Below, piece after piece: positions 9,819 to 22,441 of a DNA stretch of 64,000 bases. Origin of the DNA: Mycobacterium sp. (GTDB lineage Bacteria > Actinomycetota > Actinomycetes > Mycobacteriales > Mycobacteriaceae); contig RXJD01000022.1 in the NCBI GenBank assembly GCA_003987775.1, forward strand, positions 62,001 to 126,000, written 5' to 3'. The notes beneath the pieces are model-generated. The model was not told the origin of the DNA, did no database searches, and saw only the letters and a program-made list of their open reading frames with translations. Each line of letters opens with the position of its first letter. The stretch's first letter is position 1. Position numbers and translations under genes: made by a program.

Positions 9819-10157
9819 CTAGGTGGCGGCGTGGAACGCGTCGATCACATCGGCCGGGATACGACCGCGTGTCGACACGTTGTGCCCGTTGCGCCGCGCC
9901 CATTCGCGGATCGCGGCGCTCTGCTCGCGGTCGATCGCCCCGCGGCCGCGACCCGAACCGGAACGCCCGCGCCGCCGACCGCCCACGCGACGTCCCGCCG
10001 CGACCCATTGCTTCAGGTCATTGCGCAGCTTCGTCGCATTCTTGCTAGAAAGGTCGATCTCATAGGTCACCCCGTCAAGCCCGAATTCGACCGTTTCGTC
10101 GGCGGAGCCGGCACCGTCGAAATCATCGACCAAGGTGACGGTCACTTTCTTCGCCAT
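9819..10157 (-). CDS. lsr2: Lsr2, H-NS-like nucleoid protein
   Basis: A 112-residue xenogeneic silencer that oligomerises and binds AT-rich DNA. The N-terminal half ([15 protein letters not shown] ... [14 protein letters not shown]) is the dimer domain. A basic linker ([14 protein letters not shown]) precedes the DNA-binding domain with the RGR AT-hook-like tripeptide in [15 protein letters not shown]. It is flanked by lysS upstream (116 bases) and its own terminator downstream. Several AT-rich islands in this window (27340-27480, 29550-29640) are plausible targets. Confidence 0.98.
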   Translation of the reverse strand: MAKKVTVTLVDDFDGAGSADETVEFGLDGVTYEIDLSSKNATKLRNDLKQWVAAGRRVGGRRRGRSGSGRGRGAIDREQSAAIREWARRNGHNVSTRGRIPADVIDAFHAAT

Positions 10158-10273
10158 TGGCTTACCCTCGCGTTTCTTCCTGTGCAGTTACAGATCCAGT
10201 TTGGATAGACTCCCCACTGTCCTAATCTGCCATAAGAACGCATAATACTCAATCCAGACACATCTTGAGCAGT

Positions 10274-11797
10274 TCAGTTGGAGTGTGGACGAACAATCGG
10301 GAACAAAACAGTCTCCCTAATTGACAACCCGGTCAAACACATCAACAACCGATCGATACCCATTCCCGTTCCGGTACACGGCGGCATCCCGAACTCCAGC
10401 GCGGCCAGAAAATCTTCGTCAAGTTGCATGGCCTCGTCATCACCGGCGGCCGCCGCACGGGCCTGTTCAGCAAATCTTTCCCGTTGCACTACCGGATCGT
10501 TTAATTCCGAGTACCCAGTGGCCAGCTCCATTCCGCGCACGTAGAGGTCCCACTTCTCGGTTACACCGTGGATGCTGCGGTGGTGGCGGGTCAAAGGCGT
10601 CGTCTCCACCGGGAAATCCCTGACAAAAGTGGGTGCGGTCAGCGTGTTGCCCACCGTATGCTCCCACAGTTCCTCGACGAGTTTGCCGTGACCAAAACCA
10701 CGGTTCTCGGGAATCTCCAGGTCCAGTTGAGCCGCGATCTCACGTAACCGTTCGACCGACGTGTCCGGCGTGATCTCTTCTCCCAGCGCTTTGGACAGTG
10801 ACGAATACATCTGCAGAGTTGCCCATTCTCCGTCGATGTTGTACACACTGCCGTCGGGCATCGGGAGTTGTCTGGTCCCGATCGCCTCGTCGGCCACCTC
10901 TTGAATAAGCTCCCGAGTGACGACCGCCGAATCGTCATAGGTCCCGTACGTCTGGTACGTCTCCAACATCGAGAATTCCGGCGAATGAGTCGAATCGGTT
11001 CCTTCGTTTCGGAAGACCCGATTTAGTTCGAAGACCTTGTCGAAACCACCGACGATGCATCGCTTGAGGAACAGTTCCGGCGCGATCCGCAGGTAAAGGT
11101 CGATGTCCAGCGCATTGGAATGGGTGATGAACGGGCGCGCAGCGGCGCCGCCGGCCAGCGTCTGCAGGATCGGAGTTTCGACCTCCAGGAACCCCCGGCG
11201 CTCCAGGGCATTCCTGATTGCCCGGATAACGGCAATCCGTTGCCGGGCCACCGAACGCGCCTGCGGCCGGACGATCAGGTCGACATACCGCTGCCGCACC
11301 CGCGCCTCTTCACTCATCTCTTTATGGGCGACGGGCAGCGGCCGCAGCGACTTGGCGGCCATCTGCCACGAATCGGCGAGAACGGACAGTTCGCCTCGGC
11401 GTGAGCTGATCACCGTCCCGTGCACGAAGACGATGTCGCCGAGATCGACGTCGGCCTTCCACGCGTCCAGCGATTCCTGGCCCACCTTGTCGAGGCTGAT
11501 CATCGCCTGCAGTTGGGTGCCGTCACCGTCCTGCAGTGTCGCAAAGCACAATTTCCCGGTGTTACGGGCGAACACCACCCGGCCCGCGACACCGACCACG
11601 TCGTCGGTCGCGGTGTCGGTTGGCAGGTCGGGGTGGGCGGCACGGACCTCGGCCAGCGTGTGGGTTCGCTCGAGCGCCACCGGGTAGGGGTCGTGACCGT
11701 CGGCTAGCAGGCGGGCCCGCTTGTCCCGACGAATCCGGAACTGTTCGGGAAGGTCCTCGACTGGGTTACTGTCGGCGTCTCGATCGGCGGCGCTCAC
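10274..11797 (-). CDS. lysS: Lysyl-tRNA synthetase (class II)
   Basis: A 507-residue class II synthetase. It has an OB-fold anticodon-binding domain (about 60-160) and a catalytic domain with motif 1 ([11 protein letters not shown]), motif 2 ([24 protein letters not shown]) and motif 3 (GMGIDRLLM). The reading frame continues upstream to 12178, but the GTG at 11797 ([11 protein letters not shown]) gives the expected length (505 in M. tuberculosis as recalled). It sits between coaX and lsr2 as in H37Rv. The catalytic residues appear intact. Confidence 0.96.
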   Translation of the reverse strand: MSAADRDADSNPVEDLPEQFRIRRDKRARLLADGHDPYPVALERTHTLAEVRAAHPDLPTDTATDDVVGVAGRVVFARNTGKLCFATLQDGDGTQLQAMISLDKVGQESLDAWKADVDLGDIVFVHGTVISSRRGELSVLADSWQMAAKSLRPLPVAHKEMSEEARVRQRYVDLIVRPQARSVARQRIAVIRAIRNALERRGFLEVETPILQTLAGGAAARPFITHSNALDIDLYLRIAPELFLKRCIVGGFDKVFELNRVFRNEGTDSTHSPEFSMLETYQTYGTYDDSAVVTRELIQEVADEAIGTRQLPMPDGSVYNIDGEWATLQMYSSLSKALGEEITPDTSVERLREIAAQLDLEIPENRGFGHGKLVEELWEHTVGNTLTAPTFVRDFPVETTPLTRHHRSIHGVTEKWDLYVRGMELATGYSELNDPVVQRERFAEQARAAAAGDDEAMQLDEDFLAALEFGMPPCTGTGMGIDRLLMCLTGLSIRETVLFPIVRPHSN

Positions 11798-11922
11798 GAC
11801 GTGCCAGCTTAAATGAGATCGGGGCGGCCCCGTCGGCTGGCGTACAGGCCGCGCGGGGCTATGTGACGCACCCCACCCGTGACCTATCAGCCTCGTACGC
11901 GGCACCGCAGCGCCGGGAGCGC

Positions 11923-12741
11923 TCAGCGCGCGGTCTTGAGCCGGCCCCGCTGGGCGTCGCGGTTGCGCTCGAAGACCAGCCGCAGCCCGTGCAAGGTCAG
12001 ATGCTGGTCGTAGTGCTCCACCGTGTGCAGTTCGGGCAGCAGCAACGGCGCCGTGTGCCCGGTGGCTACCACGGCGACGTCGTCCGCGGCGGAGAATCCC
12101 GCCACGTCGTCGCGGATCCGGCCCACCAGGCCGTCGACCAGTCCGGCGAATCCGAACACGGCACCGGCCTGCATGCACTCGACGGTGTTCTTGCCCACCA
12201 CGGATCTGGGGCGGGCCAGTTCGACGCGGCGCAACGCCGCCGAGCGCGCCGCCGCGGCATCCGAGGACACCTGCACGCCGGGCGCGATCGCACCACCGAG
12301 AAACTCGCCCTTGGCCGATACCACATCCACACAGATCGACGATCCGAAGTCGACCACGATGGCGGCGGTGCCGAATTTGTGGAAGGCCGCCAGGCAGTTG
12401 ACGATCCGGTCGGCGCCCACCTCTTTCGGGTTGTCCACTAGTAGCGGGATGCCGGTGCGCACCCCCGGTTCGATCAATACGTGCGGGACGGCCGGCCAGT
12501 ACTGGTCGAGCATGATCCGCACCTCATGCAGCACCGACGGCACGGTGGACAACCCGGCGGCCCCGGTGAGTCGCTCGGCGTCATCGCCGATGAGGCCGTC
12601 GATGGTCAGTGCCAGTTCGTCCGCTGTGACCTCGGACTCGGTACGGATCCGCCATTGCTGAACGACCTTGGCGTTCTCCTTGGCTCCGGATATCAGGCCG
12701 ACGACCGTATGGGTGTTGCGGACGTCGATCGTCAGCAGCAC
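11923..12741 (-). CDS. coaX: Type III pantothenate kinase
   Basis: A 272-residue CoaX-type kinase for the first step of CoA synthesis. It shows the ASKHA phosphate loop at the N-terminus ([15 protein letters not shown]), the pantothenate region [19 protein letters not shown] (catalytic Asp in GADR) and [14 protein letters not shown], the second nucleotide motif. It lies two bases after panD on the same strand, so panC-panD-coaX form a pantothenate-to-CoA operon. M. tuberculosis relies on CoaA, and activity of its CoaX is doubtful in the literature. Confidence 0.95.
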   Translation of the reverse strand: MLLTIDVRNTHTVVGLISGAKENAKVVQQWRIRTESEVTADELALTIDGLIGDDAERLTGAAGLSTVPSVLHEVRIMLDQYWPAVPHVLIEPGVRTGIPLLVDNPKEVGADRIVNCLAAFHKFGTAAIVVDFGSSICVDVVSAKGEFLGGAIAPGVQVSSDAAAARSAALRRVELARPRSVVGKNTVECMQAGAVFGFAGLVDGLVGRIRDDVAGFSAADDVAVVATGHTAPLLLPELHTVEHYDQHLTLHGLRLVFERNRDAQRGRLKTAR

Positions 12742-12743
12742 GG

Positions 12744-13163
12744 TTACCGCGCGCCGATCCGCGGGTCGAGCAGCTCGTCGACGCCGTCGGGCACGTAGGC
12801 GGGGTCGCTACCCAGGTCGATCTGCTTGTTGTCGGCGTCGACGAACACGATCCGCGGCTGGTAGGCGCGGGCCTCGGCGTCCTCCATGGTGCCGTAGGCG
12901 ATCAGGATCACCAGATCGCCCGGGTGCACGAGATGCGCTGCGGCGCCGTTTATTCCGATGACGCCGGTGCCGCGTTCACCGGTGATCGCGTAGGTGACCA
13001 GGCGGGCGCCGTTGTCGATGTCGACGATGGTGACCTGTTCCCCCTCCAGCAGGTCGGCGGCGTCCATCAGGTCGGCGTCGATGGTCACCGATCCGACGTA
13101 GTGCAGATCGGCCTGAGTGACGGTGGCGCGGTGAATCTTCGACTTCAACATCGTCCGTAACAT
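12744..13163 (-). CDS. panD: Aspartate 1-decarboxylase, pyruvoyl proenzyme
   Basis: The 139-residue proenzyme makes beta-alanine for pantothenate. Self-cleavage occurs between Gly24 and Ser25 (HYVGS), forming the pyruvoyl group. The ATG at 13163 ([15 protein letters not shown]) is chosen over an in-frame start 12 bases upstream because it places the cleavage site at residue 24 and gives the normal length. Its start shares a base with the panC stop. The C-terminal tail beyond residue 120, known to matter for pyrazinoic-acid action, is present. Confidence 0.97.
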   Translation of the reverse strand: MLRTMLKSKIHRATVTQADLHYVGSVTIDADLMDAADLLEGEQVTIVDIDNGARLVTYAITGERGTGVIGINGAAAHLVHPGDLVILIAYGTMEDAEARAYQPRIVFVDADNKQIDLGSDPAYVPDGVDELLDPRIGAR

Positions 13164-14089
13164 CAGTTCCTCCAATGGGATTGGGCGTCCGGCCCGGTAG
13201 TGGTGCCGGCGAGATCGCCGATTTGGATTGCCACATTGTCCAGAAGTCTGGTGGTGCCGAGCCGGGCCGCGATCAGCAGTCGGCCGGATCCGTTGGTGGG
13301 CACCGGGCCCAGGTCTGTGTCGCGCAGCTGCAGGTAATCGACCTCCAGTTCGGGCGTGGCCTGCAGCACCGCATTCGCCGCGTCCAGTGCGGCCTGGACA
13401 CCATAGGTCGCGGCGTGCGCGCCCGCGCTGAGCGCCGCCGAAAGCGCCACGGCCGCTTCGCGCTGCGCCGGGTCGAGGTAGCGGTTGCGCGACGACATCG
13501 CCAGCCCGTCGCGTTCCCGGACCGTCGGCACGCCCACCACCTGCACGTCGACGTTCAGGTCGGCCACCATCTGCCGGATCAGCACCAGCTGCTGGTAGTC
13601 CTTCTCGCCGAAGAACGCCCGGTCCGGCCGCACGATCTGCAACAGCTTGAGCACCACGGTCAGCACACCGGCGAAATGCGTTGGGCGAGCTCCACCTTCG
13701 AGCTCGGCGGCCAGCGGCCCGGGCTGCACCGTGGTGCGCAATCCGTTGGGATACATGCTCGACGCCGAAGGGGCGAAAACGATGTCCACACCCTCGCCGC
13801 GCAGTAGTTCCACATCCTGGTCGAGGGTGCGGGGGTATGCGTCGAGATCCTCACCCGCGCCGAACTGCAGGGGGTTGACGAAGATCGACACCACGACCAC
13901 CGAGCCCGGCACCCGTTTGGCGGCGCGCACCAGCGTCAGGTGACCTTCGTGCAGCGCTCCCATGGTGGGCACCAACATGATTCGCCGGCCGGTGTGCCGC
14001 AATGCTCGGGTGACGTCGGTGACGTCGGAAGGCGCCGAATACACATTGAGTTCGCCCGGCGTGAACTTGCGGGGTTGCCCGGCCCTCAT
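13163..14089 (-). CDS. panC: Pantothenate synthetase
   Basis: A 308-residue ATP-dependent ligase joining pantoate and beta-alanine. The nucleotidyltransferase signature [10 protein letters not shown] is present, as are [29 protein letters not shown] and the KMSKS-like loop MSSRNRYL. The ATG at 14089 is inside the stop of the upstream Rossmann gene (4-base overlap), so translation is coupled. The reading frame extends further upstream but without family similarity. Confidence 0.97.
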   Translation of the reverse strand: MRAGQPRKFTPGELNVYSAPSDVTDVTRALRHTGRRIMLVPTMGALHEGHLTLVRAAKRVPGSVVVVSIFVNPLQFGAGEDLDAYPRTLDQDVELLRGEGVDIVFAPSASSMYPNGLRTTVQPGPLAAELEGGARPTHFAGVLTVVLKLLQIVRPDRAFFGEKDYQQLVLIRQMVADLNVDVQVVGVPTVRERDGLAMSSRNRYLDPAQREAAVALSAALSAGAHAATYGVQAALDAANAVLQATPELEVDYLQLRDTDLGPVPTNGSGRLLIAARLGTTRLLDNVAIQIGDLAGTTTGPDAQSHWRN

Positions 14090-15021
14090 CGCGCGAGCAC
14101 CTCGACGACGTCGGCGGGAGCATGGGCACGCTGAGCCGTCCGCAGCGCATTCACCCGGTAGGTCTGCGCGAGTTGAGGATCGGTGGCTTCGAGTGCGTGC
14201 AGGTGTCCGGCAACGGCGGCGGCGTCGCCGCGGGCCACCGGGCCGGTGAGCGCGGCCTGACCGCGCTGCAATGTGTTCTCCAGCGCTGCGCGCGCCAGCG
14301 GGCCCACGATGCGTTCGGCGATTCCCCCCGGCTGATCGTCGACGCGCTGTCCGCCGCAAGCGGGAGGTTCCCCCAGCCCGAGCAGTTCATCGCCTTTCAG
14401 CGCGGCACGCAACGCCTCGAGTGCGTCTGCCAGCACCGTCACCAAGTGGTTGGACGCGTGGGCCAGCGCCGCGTGGTACAGCACGCGCGCGTCCTCGCGG
14501 ACCGAGAACGGCTCTCCGCCCATCTCCAGCACCAGTGACTGGCCGATGGCGTATCCGACTTCGTCGGCGGCAGTGACGGCGAAGCACGTGCCGGCGAGCC
14601 GGGCGATGTCTTCATCGGAACCGGTGAATGTCATCGCCGGGTGGATCGCCACCGGAATGCAGCCCTGTCGGGTGAGCGGGTCCAGGATGGCGATTCCATT
14701 GGCTCCGGAGGTGTGGGCCACGATGGTGCCCGGTCGCACCGACGAGGTGGCCGCCAACCCGGCCACCAGGCCGGGCAGCTCACTGTCGGGGACCGCCAGC
14801 AGTAGTAGTTCCGCGCCGGCGGCGACCTCCGGCGGCGACAACACAGGGGTATCGGGCAGCCGGCGCTGGGCCCGCTGCAGGGAAGCGTGGGATATGGCGC
14901 TGCATGCCACCACCACGTGGTCGACGCGCTCCAGCGCGACCCCCAACGCGGAGCCGACCCGACCGGCAGAGATGATCCCCACCTTCAGCCTGGCCGGGCG
15001 CAATCCGTCGAACTGCTCCAT
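14086..15021 (-). CDS. Rossmann-like DUF2520 protein (Rv3603c-like)
   Basis: A 311-residue NAD(P)-binding protein: [19 protein letters not shown] is a Rossmann dinucleotide motif, followed by [19 protein letters not shown] and IHPAMTFTG. The C-terminal DUF2520 region is helical. Its fixed place before panC suggests a ketopantoate-reductase-like step, but this is inference. A [18 protein letters not shown] stretch around residue 220 looks like a small insertion compared with the M. tuberculosis protein as I remember it. The start at 15021 (MEQFDGL) is preferred; an upstream ATG adds five residues. Confidence 0.85.
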   Translation of the reverse strand: MEQFDGLRPARLKVGIISAGRVGSALGVALERVDHVVVACSAISHASLQRAQRRLPDTPVLSPPEVAAGAELLLLAVPDSELPGLVAGLAATSSVRPGTIVAHTSGANGIAILDPLTRQGCIPVAIHPAMTFTGSDEDIARLAGTCFAVTAADEVGYAIGQSLVLEMGGEPFSVREDARVLYHAALAHASNHLVTVLADALEALRAALKGDELLGLGEPPACGGQRVDDQPGGIAERIVGPLARAALENTLQRGQAALTGPVARGDAAAVAGHLHALEATDPQLAQTYRVNALRTAQRAHAPADVVEVLAR

Positions 15022-15124
15022 CGCAGACGACCTCACAGATTTCTTTCGTACGTTCCAGTCCCGCTGCTGGGGTACCGGACGGTCACTACGACTGTAGTCG
15101 ATCCGTCAGACCGAGCACAGCGTG

Positions 15125-16462
15125 TCAGGCGTCACGCCGGCGGCGCCGGCCTCCGCCGCTGGGCTGCACCTGGAATCTCGCCAGGAGGTCGGCAGCCGAG
15201 TGTCCACCGCTGTCCGGGTCGGCTTCGCTCTCGACCGGCTCCTCCGCGCTGCGATGCCGAGGCGCGGGCGGCGCCGGAGCGAGCCGGGGCGGCGGGGGTG
15301 CCGGCGGCGGCTCCGGAGCCGGCTCGGGTTGCGAGTCCCGGGGCCGTCCGAGGTTGCCGACACCGAAGTCGCGGTACTCCGCCGAATGGCGGGACCGCGA
15401 GCGGCGGCCACCGTACTGCGGCGGGGCCTCGTCCTGGGGTGCGCCGGCAGCGCTGGCGTCCGCCTCGTCGGCGTCGTCGCGGTAGCGCCTTCTGCGTCCC
15501 TCGGACTCCGCGCGGGCCGGGGCGGGCGGGGCCTCCGCAGGCGCCCAGTGGCTGCCGGGCGTGCCTGGCGGCAACCACTGCCCCTCAGCCGAGACCGGTT
15601 GCCAGGCCGCCGGCTGCGGCTGGGGCTGGGGTTGCGTTTGGGGTTGCGGTTGGGGTGGCGGCGGAGGGGGTGGCGGTGGCGGCTGGAACTGCGGCTGCGG
15701 CTGCGGCTGGAAGTGCGGCTGCTGCGGCGGCGGCGATGGTGGCCGGTGTCGCGGCTGGTAGGGCCCGGCCGGCTGCTGGGGCGGCGGCGCATACACCCGG
15801 GCGTTCACCGGTTGCCGCGGTGGCAGCAGCGGTTCCTCGGGGACATCGATGATCGCGACGTCCTCAAGCGCCGGCTCCTCGTCCGGTTCGTCCTGGCGCA
15901 CGGCGGTCACCCGGTCGCTGGCCACCCAGTCGGCGGGCGGGCTCTCGCCGTTCTTGGCGGCGTTGGCCGACCGATCGGTCAGCGCCCGCGCCGCTTCCCG
16001 GTTGAGCGTCTCGAGGGCCGGACGGTGTTCGAGGTCGGTGTCGAACAGGATCTCCAGGTTGGTCCGCAACGCCGACAGTTCTGCCCGCAGAGCGGCGATC
16101 TCGTCGGCGGCCTGAGCCCGTATCTCGGCGGCCAGTTCGCGGCGCAATTGCGATTCCACCGTCAACTCGTACTCCCGGCGCGCCGAGATCTCGCGATCCA
16201 GCTGCAGGTCGTACACCAGCTTCATGTCGCGGGCCCGGGCCTGGTCCGCCTCGGCCTGACGTCGGTACAGCACCGACACGAAGGCGCCGGCCACGGCGGC
16301 CCACAGCGCCAGGATCACAGCGAGCTTGAGAAGTTCCACCCGATCGGTGAAAACCAGCGCGGAACTGGCCCCGATTGCCAGGACCAGCAACGTCGTCAAG
16401 AGCACCCACCCCGGCCTGCGGCCGCCGCGCCGGACCCGGGCGCCGCGGGACAGAACGGTCAT
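15125..16462 (-). CDS. DUF6779-type membrane protein with long Pro/Gln tail (Rv3604c-like)
   Basis: A 445-residue protein with two transmembrane helices near the N-terminus (VLLTTLLVLAIGASSALVF and LAVILALWAAVAGAFVSVLY). A coiled-coil, charge-rich segment follows (about 70-160, ELAAEIRAQAADEIAALRAEL), then a low-complexity tail dominated by PQPQ and PPP runs, ending in basic residues. The tail is presumably disordered. It is conserved in the folate/pantothenate cluster of mycobacteria; function unknown. Tandem CAG/CCG-rich DNA underlies the PQ stretch near 15590-15720 and could vary in length. Confidence 0.85.
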   Translation of the reverse strand: MTVLSRGARVRRGGRRPGWVLLTTLLVLAIGASSALVFTDRVELLKLAVILALWAAVAGAFVSVLYRRQAEADQARARDMKLVYDLQLDREISARREYELTVESQLRRELAAEIRAQAADEIAALRAELSALRTNLEILFDTDLEHRPALETLNREAARALTDRSANAAKNGESPPADWVASDRVTAVRQDEPDEEPALEDVAIIDVPEEPLLPPRQPVNARVYAPPPQQPAGPYQPRHRPPSPPPQQPHFQPQPQPQFQPPPPPPPPPPQPQPQTQPQPQPQPAAWQPVSAEGQWLPPGTPGSHWAPAEAPPAPARAESEGRRRRYRDDADEADASAAGAPQDEAPPQYGGRRSRSRHSAEYRDFGVGNLGRPRDSQPEPAPEPPPAPPPPRLAPAPPAPRHRSAEEPVESEADPDSGGHSAADLLARFQVQPSGGGRRRRRDA

Positions 16463-16549
16463 GGCCCCTGACTGTACCCGTGCGAGGTCACTTGGCGTGT
16501 CGCGCCAGTCCGGCGATTCTCGGCAGGAGTCGCCGCACCGCCGGACCGG

Positions 16550-17029
16550 CTAGGTCTCGGCCCCTTCGCCGGGTTCACCGGAATCCTGCGGAGGCGACTT
16601 GCAGCAATGCTGCAGCCACATCGCCGCGATCACCAGCGCCAGCGCGCTGACCGCCGCCACCACCGCACCGCCGGTGTCCTCGGCGGCGGCGTGCATCCAC
16701 GACCGTCGCGGCAGGAAGTACACCAGCACCCCCAGCCACCAACCCAGCATCACCGCGCCCACCCAGGCCGACGCCTTCGCGACAATCAGGCTGCGCGCCA
16801 CCGCGAGCGGGTGCAACCGGCCGGGTGCGTCGCCGATCTCGCCGTCGCTGATCCTGGCGCGCACGGTGCGCGCCCACAGTGCTTCTGCGACGGCGACCAC
16901 CAGCAGCGAAACCCCGCTCCACACCGTGATCGGCGGAAAGTACCGATACGACAGGGTGATGAGCAGGTAGCCGACGAACGCGGCGCCGAGCACCACGGCC
17001 GTGAGATCGCGCTTGCGGGTCGGGCCCAT
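16550..17029 (-). CDS. DUF3180 membrane protein (Rv3605c-like)
   Basis: A 159-residue protein with four hydrophobic segments, starting LTAVVLGAAFVGYLLITL and ending VVAAVSALALVIAAMWL. It is the usual DUF3180 partner gene next to folK in actinobacteria, and its ATG overlaps the folK stop by one base. The molecular role is unknown. It is expected in the cytoplasmic membrane. Confidence 0.88.
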   Translation of the reverse strand: MGPTRKRDLTAVVLGAAFVGYLLITLSYRYFPPITVWSGVSLLVVAVAEALWARTVRARISDGEIGDAPGRLHPLAVARSLIVAKASAWVGAVMLGWWLGVLVYFLPRRSWMHAAAEDTGGAVVAAVSALALVIAAMWLQHCCKSPPQDSGEPGEGAET

Positions 17030-17520
17030 CAGATGTCCAGTGCCAGCGCGGTCGGGCGCACCGCGTCGCCGTCGAGTTCGGTGAGCAGCTCCCGCACCGG
17101 CCGGGAGAGTTCGGCGGCCGGATCCACGTCCAGCCAGGGCACCAGCACGAACGCGCGCAGATGGGCCCGCGGGTGCGGCAGCGTCAGCTCGGGATCGTCG
17201 AGGGTGAGCTGACCGTGCGCTCCGTAGCAGGCGATCAGGTCGACATCGAGGGTGCGCGGCCCCCAGCGGACTTCCCGCACCCGTCCGGCGGCCTGTTCGA
17301 TCTCGTGAGCCCGGCGCAGCCAGTCGTGCGGGTCGCGGGCCGGATCCTCGGCGATCAACACAGCGTTGAGAAACGGTTCCTGGTCAACCCCGCCCCAGGG
17401 GTCGGTCTCGTACACGGGTGAGACCGCGCGGACCGCGTCGCCGAGTCCGTCGACAACCGATTGCAGATGGGCCAGGCGATCACCCATGTTGGAGCCGATA
17501 GACAGCACCACTTGCGTCAC
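17029..17520 (-). CDS. folK: HPPK (6-hydroxymethyl-dihydropterin pyrophosphokinase)
   Basis: A 163-residue enzyme that pyrophosphorylates the pterin before FolP. It has the start VLSIGSNMGDRLAHL, PVYETDPWGG, the loop QEPFLNAV and the signature RWGPRTLDVDLI with its metal-binding Asp pair. The GTG at 17520 gives the family N-terminus; an in-frame start seven codons upstream is less likely. It comes after folB (28-base gap) in the folE-folP1-folB-folK operon. Confidence 0.95.
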   Translation of the reverse strand: MTQVVLSIGSNMGDRLAHLQSVVDGLGDAVRAVSPVYETDPWGGVDQEPFLNAVLIAEDPARDPHDWLRRAHEIEQAAGRVREVRWGPRTLDVDLIACYGAHGQLTLDDPELTLPHPRAHLRAFVLVPWLDVDPAAELSRPVRELLTELDGDAVRPTALALDI

Positions 17521-17548
17521 CGGCGCCGCTCTCCCCCGCACACGCGTC

Positions 17549-17950
17549 TCATACGACCGAGCCCGCCGGGATCACCGATCCGCGGCCGCCGCGCCGCGAC
17601 CGTCTAGTCACTACGGCCACGTCGTCGAAAGCCTGAGAGATGGGCGCTTGTGGCTTGTGCACCGTGACCTCGACGGCGTGCACGCGCTCGTCGGCGATCA
17701 CCTGTTCGGCGATCTCGGCGCCGACGGTTTCGATCAGATTGCGTGGCGTTCCGCAGACGATGTCGGCGGCCAACTGCGCCAGCGCACCGTAGTCATAGGT
17801 GTCGGCCAGCTCATCGCTGGCCGCAGCGCGGGCCAGGTCGATCCAGACCGTGATGTCGATGAAGAAGTCCTGGCCGTCGCGCCGCTCGTGGTCGAAGACG
17901 CCGTGGCGGCCACGAACCTTGAGACCCCGCAATTCGATTCGGTCAGCCAC
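17549..17950 (-). CDS. folB: Dihydroneopterin aldolase
   Basis: A 133-residue aldolase that turns dihydroneopterin into hydroxymethyl-dihydropterin and glycolaldehyde. Family blocks are [17 protein letters not shown] at the N-terminus, DYGALAQ, and [12 protein letters not shown] near the C-terminus with the catalytic Lys. The start overlaps the folP1 stop by eight bases. Confidence 0.95.
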   Translation of the reverse strand: MADRIELRGLKVRGRHGVFDHERRDGQDFFIDITVWIDLARAAASDELADTYDYGALAQLAADIVCGTPRNLIETVGAEIAEQVIADERVHAVEVTVHKPQAPISQAFDDVAVVTRRSRRGGRGSVIPAGSVV

Positions 17951-18785
17951 CGGTCACCGCCCCTTCCGCACCCTGCCATGCCCGGACGACCTTGCGGGCG
18001 TCGACCGATGCCCGCACGTCATGCACCCGCACCCCCCAGACGCCGTGCCACATCGCCAATCCGGAGATCACCGCCGTCGCGGTCTCACGGCCGTCGGCCG
18101 GTCGCGGCGTGCCGTCGGGGCCGGCCAGCAAGCTACCGAGGAAGCGTTTACGCGACGCCCCCAGGAGCACCGGAATTCCGGTGTCCACCAGCTTGGGCAG
18201 GCCGTGCAGCAAAGCCCAATTGTGTTGGCCCGTCTTGGCGAAACCCAACCCGGGGTCGATCAGCAGCTTGGCGGGGTCAACGCCCGCCGCGACCGCGTCG
18301 TCCACGCTGGCCAGCAGGTCGGCACGTACGTCGGCGACCACGTCCAGGTAGTCCGGTACCCGGTGCGGGTGGTCCCTCGATACCGGCCGCCAGTGCATCA
18401 GCACCCACGGCACTCCGGCCTCGGCCAGCAGCGGCGCCATGCCCGGGTCCGCCCGCCCGCCCGACACGTCGTTGACGATCCGCGCGCCGTTCTCCAGCGC
18501 CGCCTGCGCCACCCGTGCGTGCATTGTGTCGATGCTGACCGTAAGTCCCTGCGCCGCAAGATTTTTCACGACCGGGACGATGCGTGCGGCTTCCACGGCG
18601 GGGTCCACCCGGGTGGCGCCGGGCCGGGTCGACTCGCCGCCCACGTCGATGATGTCCGCACCTTCGGCGGCCAACGCCAGTCCGTGTTCGACAGCACCGT
18701 CAGGATCCAGGTAACGCCCGCCGTCGGAGAACGAGTCGTCAGTGACGTTGAGCACCCCCATCACCTGCATGGGTGCCGAACTCAC
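17943..18785 (-). CDS. folP1: Dihydropteroate synthase
   Basis: A 280-residue TIM-barrel enzyme joining the pterin pyrophosphate to p-aminobenzoate; the sulfonamide and dapsone target. It shows [36 protein letters not shown] and [10 protein letters not shown]. All the substrate loops are complete. The GTG start overlaps the folE stop (GTGA). Confidence 0.97.
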   Translation of the reverse strand: MSSAPMQVMGVLNVTDDSFSDGGRYLDPDGAVEHGLALAAEGADIIDVGGESTRPGATRVDPAVEAARIVPVVKNLAAQGLTVSIDTMHARVAQAALENGARIVNDVSGGRADPGMAPLLAEAGVPWVLMHWRPVSRDHPHRVPDYLDVVADVRADLLASVDDAVAAGVDPAKLLIDPGLGFAKTGQHNWALLHGLPKLVDTGIPVLLGASRKRFLGSLLAGPDGTPRPADGRETATAVISGLAMWHGVWGVRVHDVRASVDARKVVRAWQGAEGAVTGG

Positions 18786-19387
18786 TTACGCAGGATGAGA
18801 TCGAGCGCTTCCGCCCGGGAGGCGGCGTCGGACTTGAACTGACCACGCACCGCAGACGTCGTCGTGGTGGCACCGGGTTTGCGGACACCACGCATCGCCA
18901 TGCACAGGTGCTCGGCCTCGACCACCACGATGACGCCGCGCGGGTCCAGCTTGTGCACCAGGGCGTCCGCGATCTGGCTGGTAAGCCGCTCCTGCACCTG
19001 GGGACGCTTGGCGTAGAGGTCGACCAGCCGCGCGATCTTCGACAGGCCGGTCACCCTGCCGTCCACACCCGGGATGTATCCGACGTGAGCCACCCCGTGG
19101 AAGGCCACCAGATGGTGCTCACAGGTGGAGTACATCGGTATCTCTTTGACGAGCACCAATTCATCGTGGTTCTCGTCGAACATGGCGTTGAGCACCGAGG
19201 TGGGCTCCGTATAGAGCCCGGCGAAGATCTCCCGGTAGGCGCGCGCGACCCGAGCCGGCGTGTCGCGCAGACCGTGCCGATCGGGATCCTCACCGACGGC
19301 GATCAGCAACTCACGAACCGCCGCCTCGGCACGCTCCTGGTCGAACGGCCTGGTGCCGGTCTCTGTGGATTCCAGCTGCGTCATCAA
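18782..19387 (-). CDS. folE: GTP cyclohydrolase I
   Basis: A 201-residue enzyme that opens GTP to dihydroneopterin triphosphate, the first step of folate synthesis. The zinc ligands are visible as CEHH ([14 protein letters not shown]) and the later Cys in EHLCMAMRG. The motif [16 protein letters not shown] is typical. It lies 12 bases after ftsH and leads the fol operon. Confidence 0.97.
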   Translation of the reverse strand: MMTQLESTETGTRPFDQERAEAAVRELLIAVGEDPDRHGLRDTPARVARAYREIFAGLYTEPTSVLNAMFDENHDELVLVKEIPMYSTCEHHLVAFHGVAHVGYIPGVDGRVTGLSKIARLVDLYAKRPQVQERLTSQIADALVHKLDPRGVIVVVEAEHLCMAMRGVRKPGATTTTSAVRGQFKSDAASRAEALDLILRK

Positions 19388-19399
19388 ATGCTCCGTCGT

Positions 19400-21628
<2,229 letters not shown>

Positions 21629-21698
21629 CAATCATCGGCCGTGGGGGCCAGGTCCTTCCGATAAACGCAGCTGGAAATGTCCAGGTTACCGCCCATGG

Positions 21699-21832
21699 CG
21701 ATCGCAAGCTCCGGCAGAGCCGGAGCGCAGCGGGTCGCCACGGTTGTTCCCCGGCGATCGCAAGCTCCGGCAGAGCCGGAGCGCAGCGGGTCGCCACGGT
21801 TGTTCCCCGGCGATCGCAAGCTCCGGCAGAGC
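21699..21832. repeat. 56-bp tandem repeat, 2.4 copies, upstream of ftsH
   Basis: Copies begin at 21699, 21755 and 21811 with exact 56-base spacing; the third breaks off after about 22 bases. The first two are essentially identical. Each unit contains the small palindrome CTCCGGCAGAGCCGGAG. It is a VNTR-like intergenic array 70 bases upstream of the ftsH start. Confidence 0.85.
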
Positions 21833-21878
21833 GGATCGCCTCTGTCTGTTGGTCAACGATCGGGAGTTCCCGGCCCGT

Positions 21879-21940
21879 CGCCGAGCGTGCGGCCAGCTTC
21901 ACATTCGGCGCCGAGCGTGCGGCCAGCTGCACGCTCGGCG
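21879..21940. repeat. Paired 30-bp repeat ending in a perfect palindrome
   Basis: CGCCGAGCGTGCGGCCAGC occurs at 21879 and again at 21909. In the second copy it continues to an exact inverted complement, giving a 12-bp stem (21909-21920 with 21929-21940). The hairpin lies six bases past the stop of the minus-strand VOC gene and may serve as its terminator, though there is no T tract. Confidence 0.6.
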
Positions 21941-21946
21941 GAGGGG

Positions 21947-22360
21947 CTACTCGTAGTAGCGGGCCTCGATCACATTTCCGTCGGGGTCGGCGAAGTAACA
22001 ACCCTGCGGCGCCCAACCCCGGGCACCGAAGCTGTTGTTCAGTCGCGCGCTGGTGTCCACGCCCCGGGTCTGCAGCCGGCGGTCCAGCGCGTCGTACTCG
22101 TCCTTCGTCATGGCAAGACAGACGTGGTTGACCGGATGGCCCGCACTGCCGGCAACCTTCGTCATCGCCTCGGTGTCGCCGGCGCCGCCGGCCGGCAGCA
22201 GGTCGATGATCGAGTCGTCGCAGACGCGCACACTCGGGAACGGCGCCTCGCCGGACCGAAACTCCTCGAACCGGACGGGTGCCAGGCCTACCACCGTGGT
22301 GTAGAAATCCATGGCCTCCGCGGGGTTGTTGGTCCAGAGCACCACATGGTCCAGCTGCAT
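21947..22360 (-). CDS. VOC family (glyoxalase/dioxygenase-like) protein
   Basis: A 137-residue protein with the paired beta-alpha-beta-beta-beta modules of the vicinal-oxygen-chelate superfamily: LDHVVLWTNNPAEAMDFYTTVVGL, NHVCLAMTKDEYDAL and GCYFADPDGNVIEAR. Metal ligands fit His4, His in NHVCL and Glu in VIEA. The substrate is unknown. The ATG at 22360 gives the standard fold start; the frame extends 12 codons upstream. It occupies the place where espACD lie in H37Rv. Confidence 0.85.
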   Translation of the reverse strand: MQLDHVVLWTNNPAEAMDFYTTVVGLAPVRFEEFRSGEAPFPSVRVCDDSIIDLLPAGGAGDTEAMTKVAGSAGHPVNHVCLAMTKDEYDALDRRLQTRGVDTSARLNNSFGARGWAPQGCYFADPDGNVIEARYYE

Positions 22361-22441
22361 GAGGCCATGATGCGCGGGGGTCCCGCCGATAACCACCGGC
22401 GGCCCCTTCTCAGGCCGGTGGCGGTGTGATTTGGTGAGACG

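Noticed and set aside
9819..9850. An IS or transposase remnant near lsr2
   Set aside because: The inverted repeat there is a T-tailed terminator, with no transposase frame or target duplication.
10274..12178. Longer lysS with 127 extra N-terminal residues
   Set aside because: The upstream extension runs into coaX, is Arg/Gly-rich and unlike any synthetase; the GTG at 11797 gives normal length.
21699..21832. Possible CRISPR array from the 56-bp repeats
   Set aside because: Copies are directly abutting with no spacers and no cas genes nearby.
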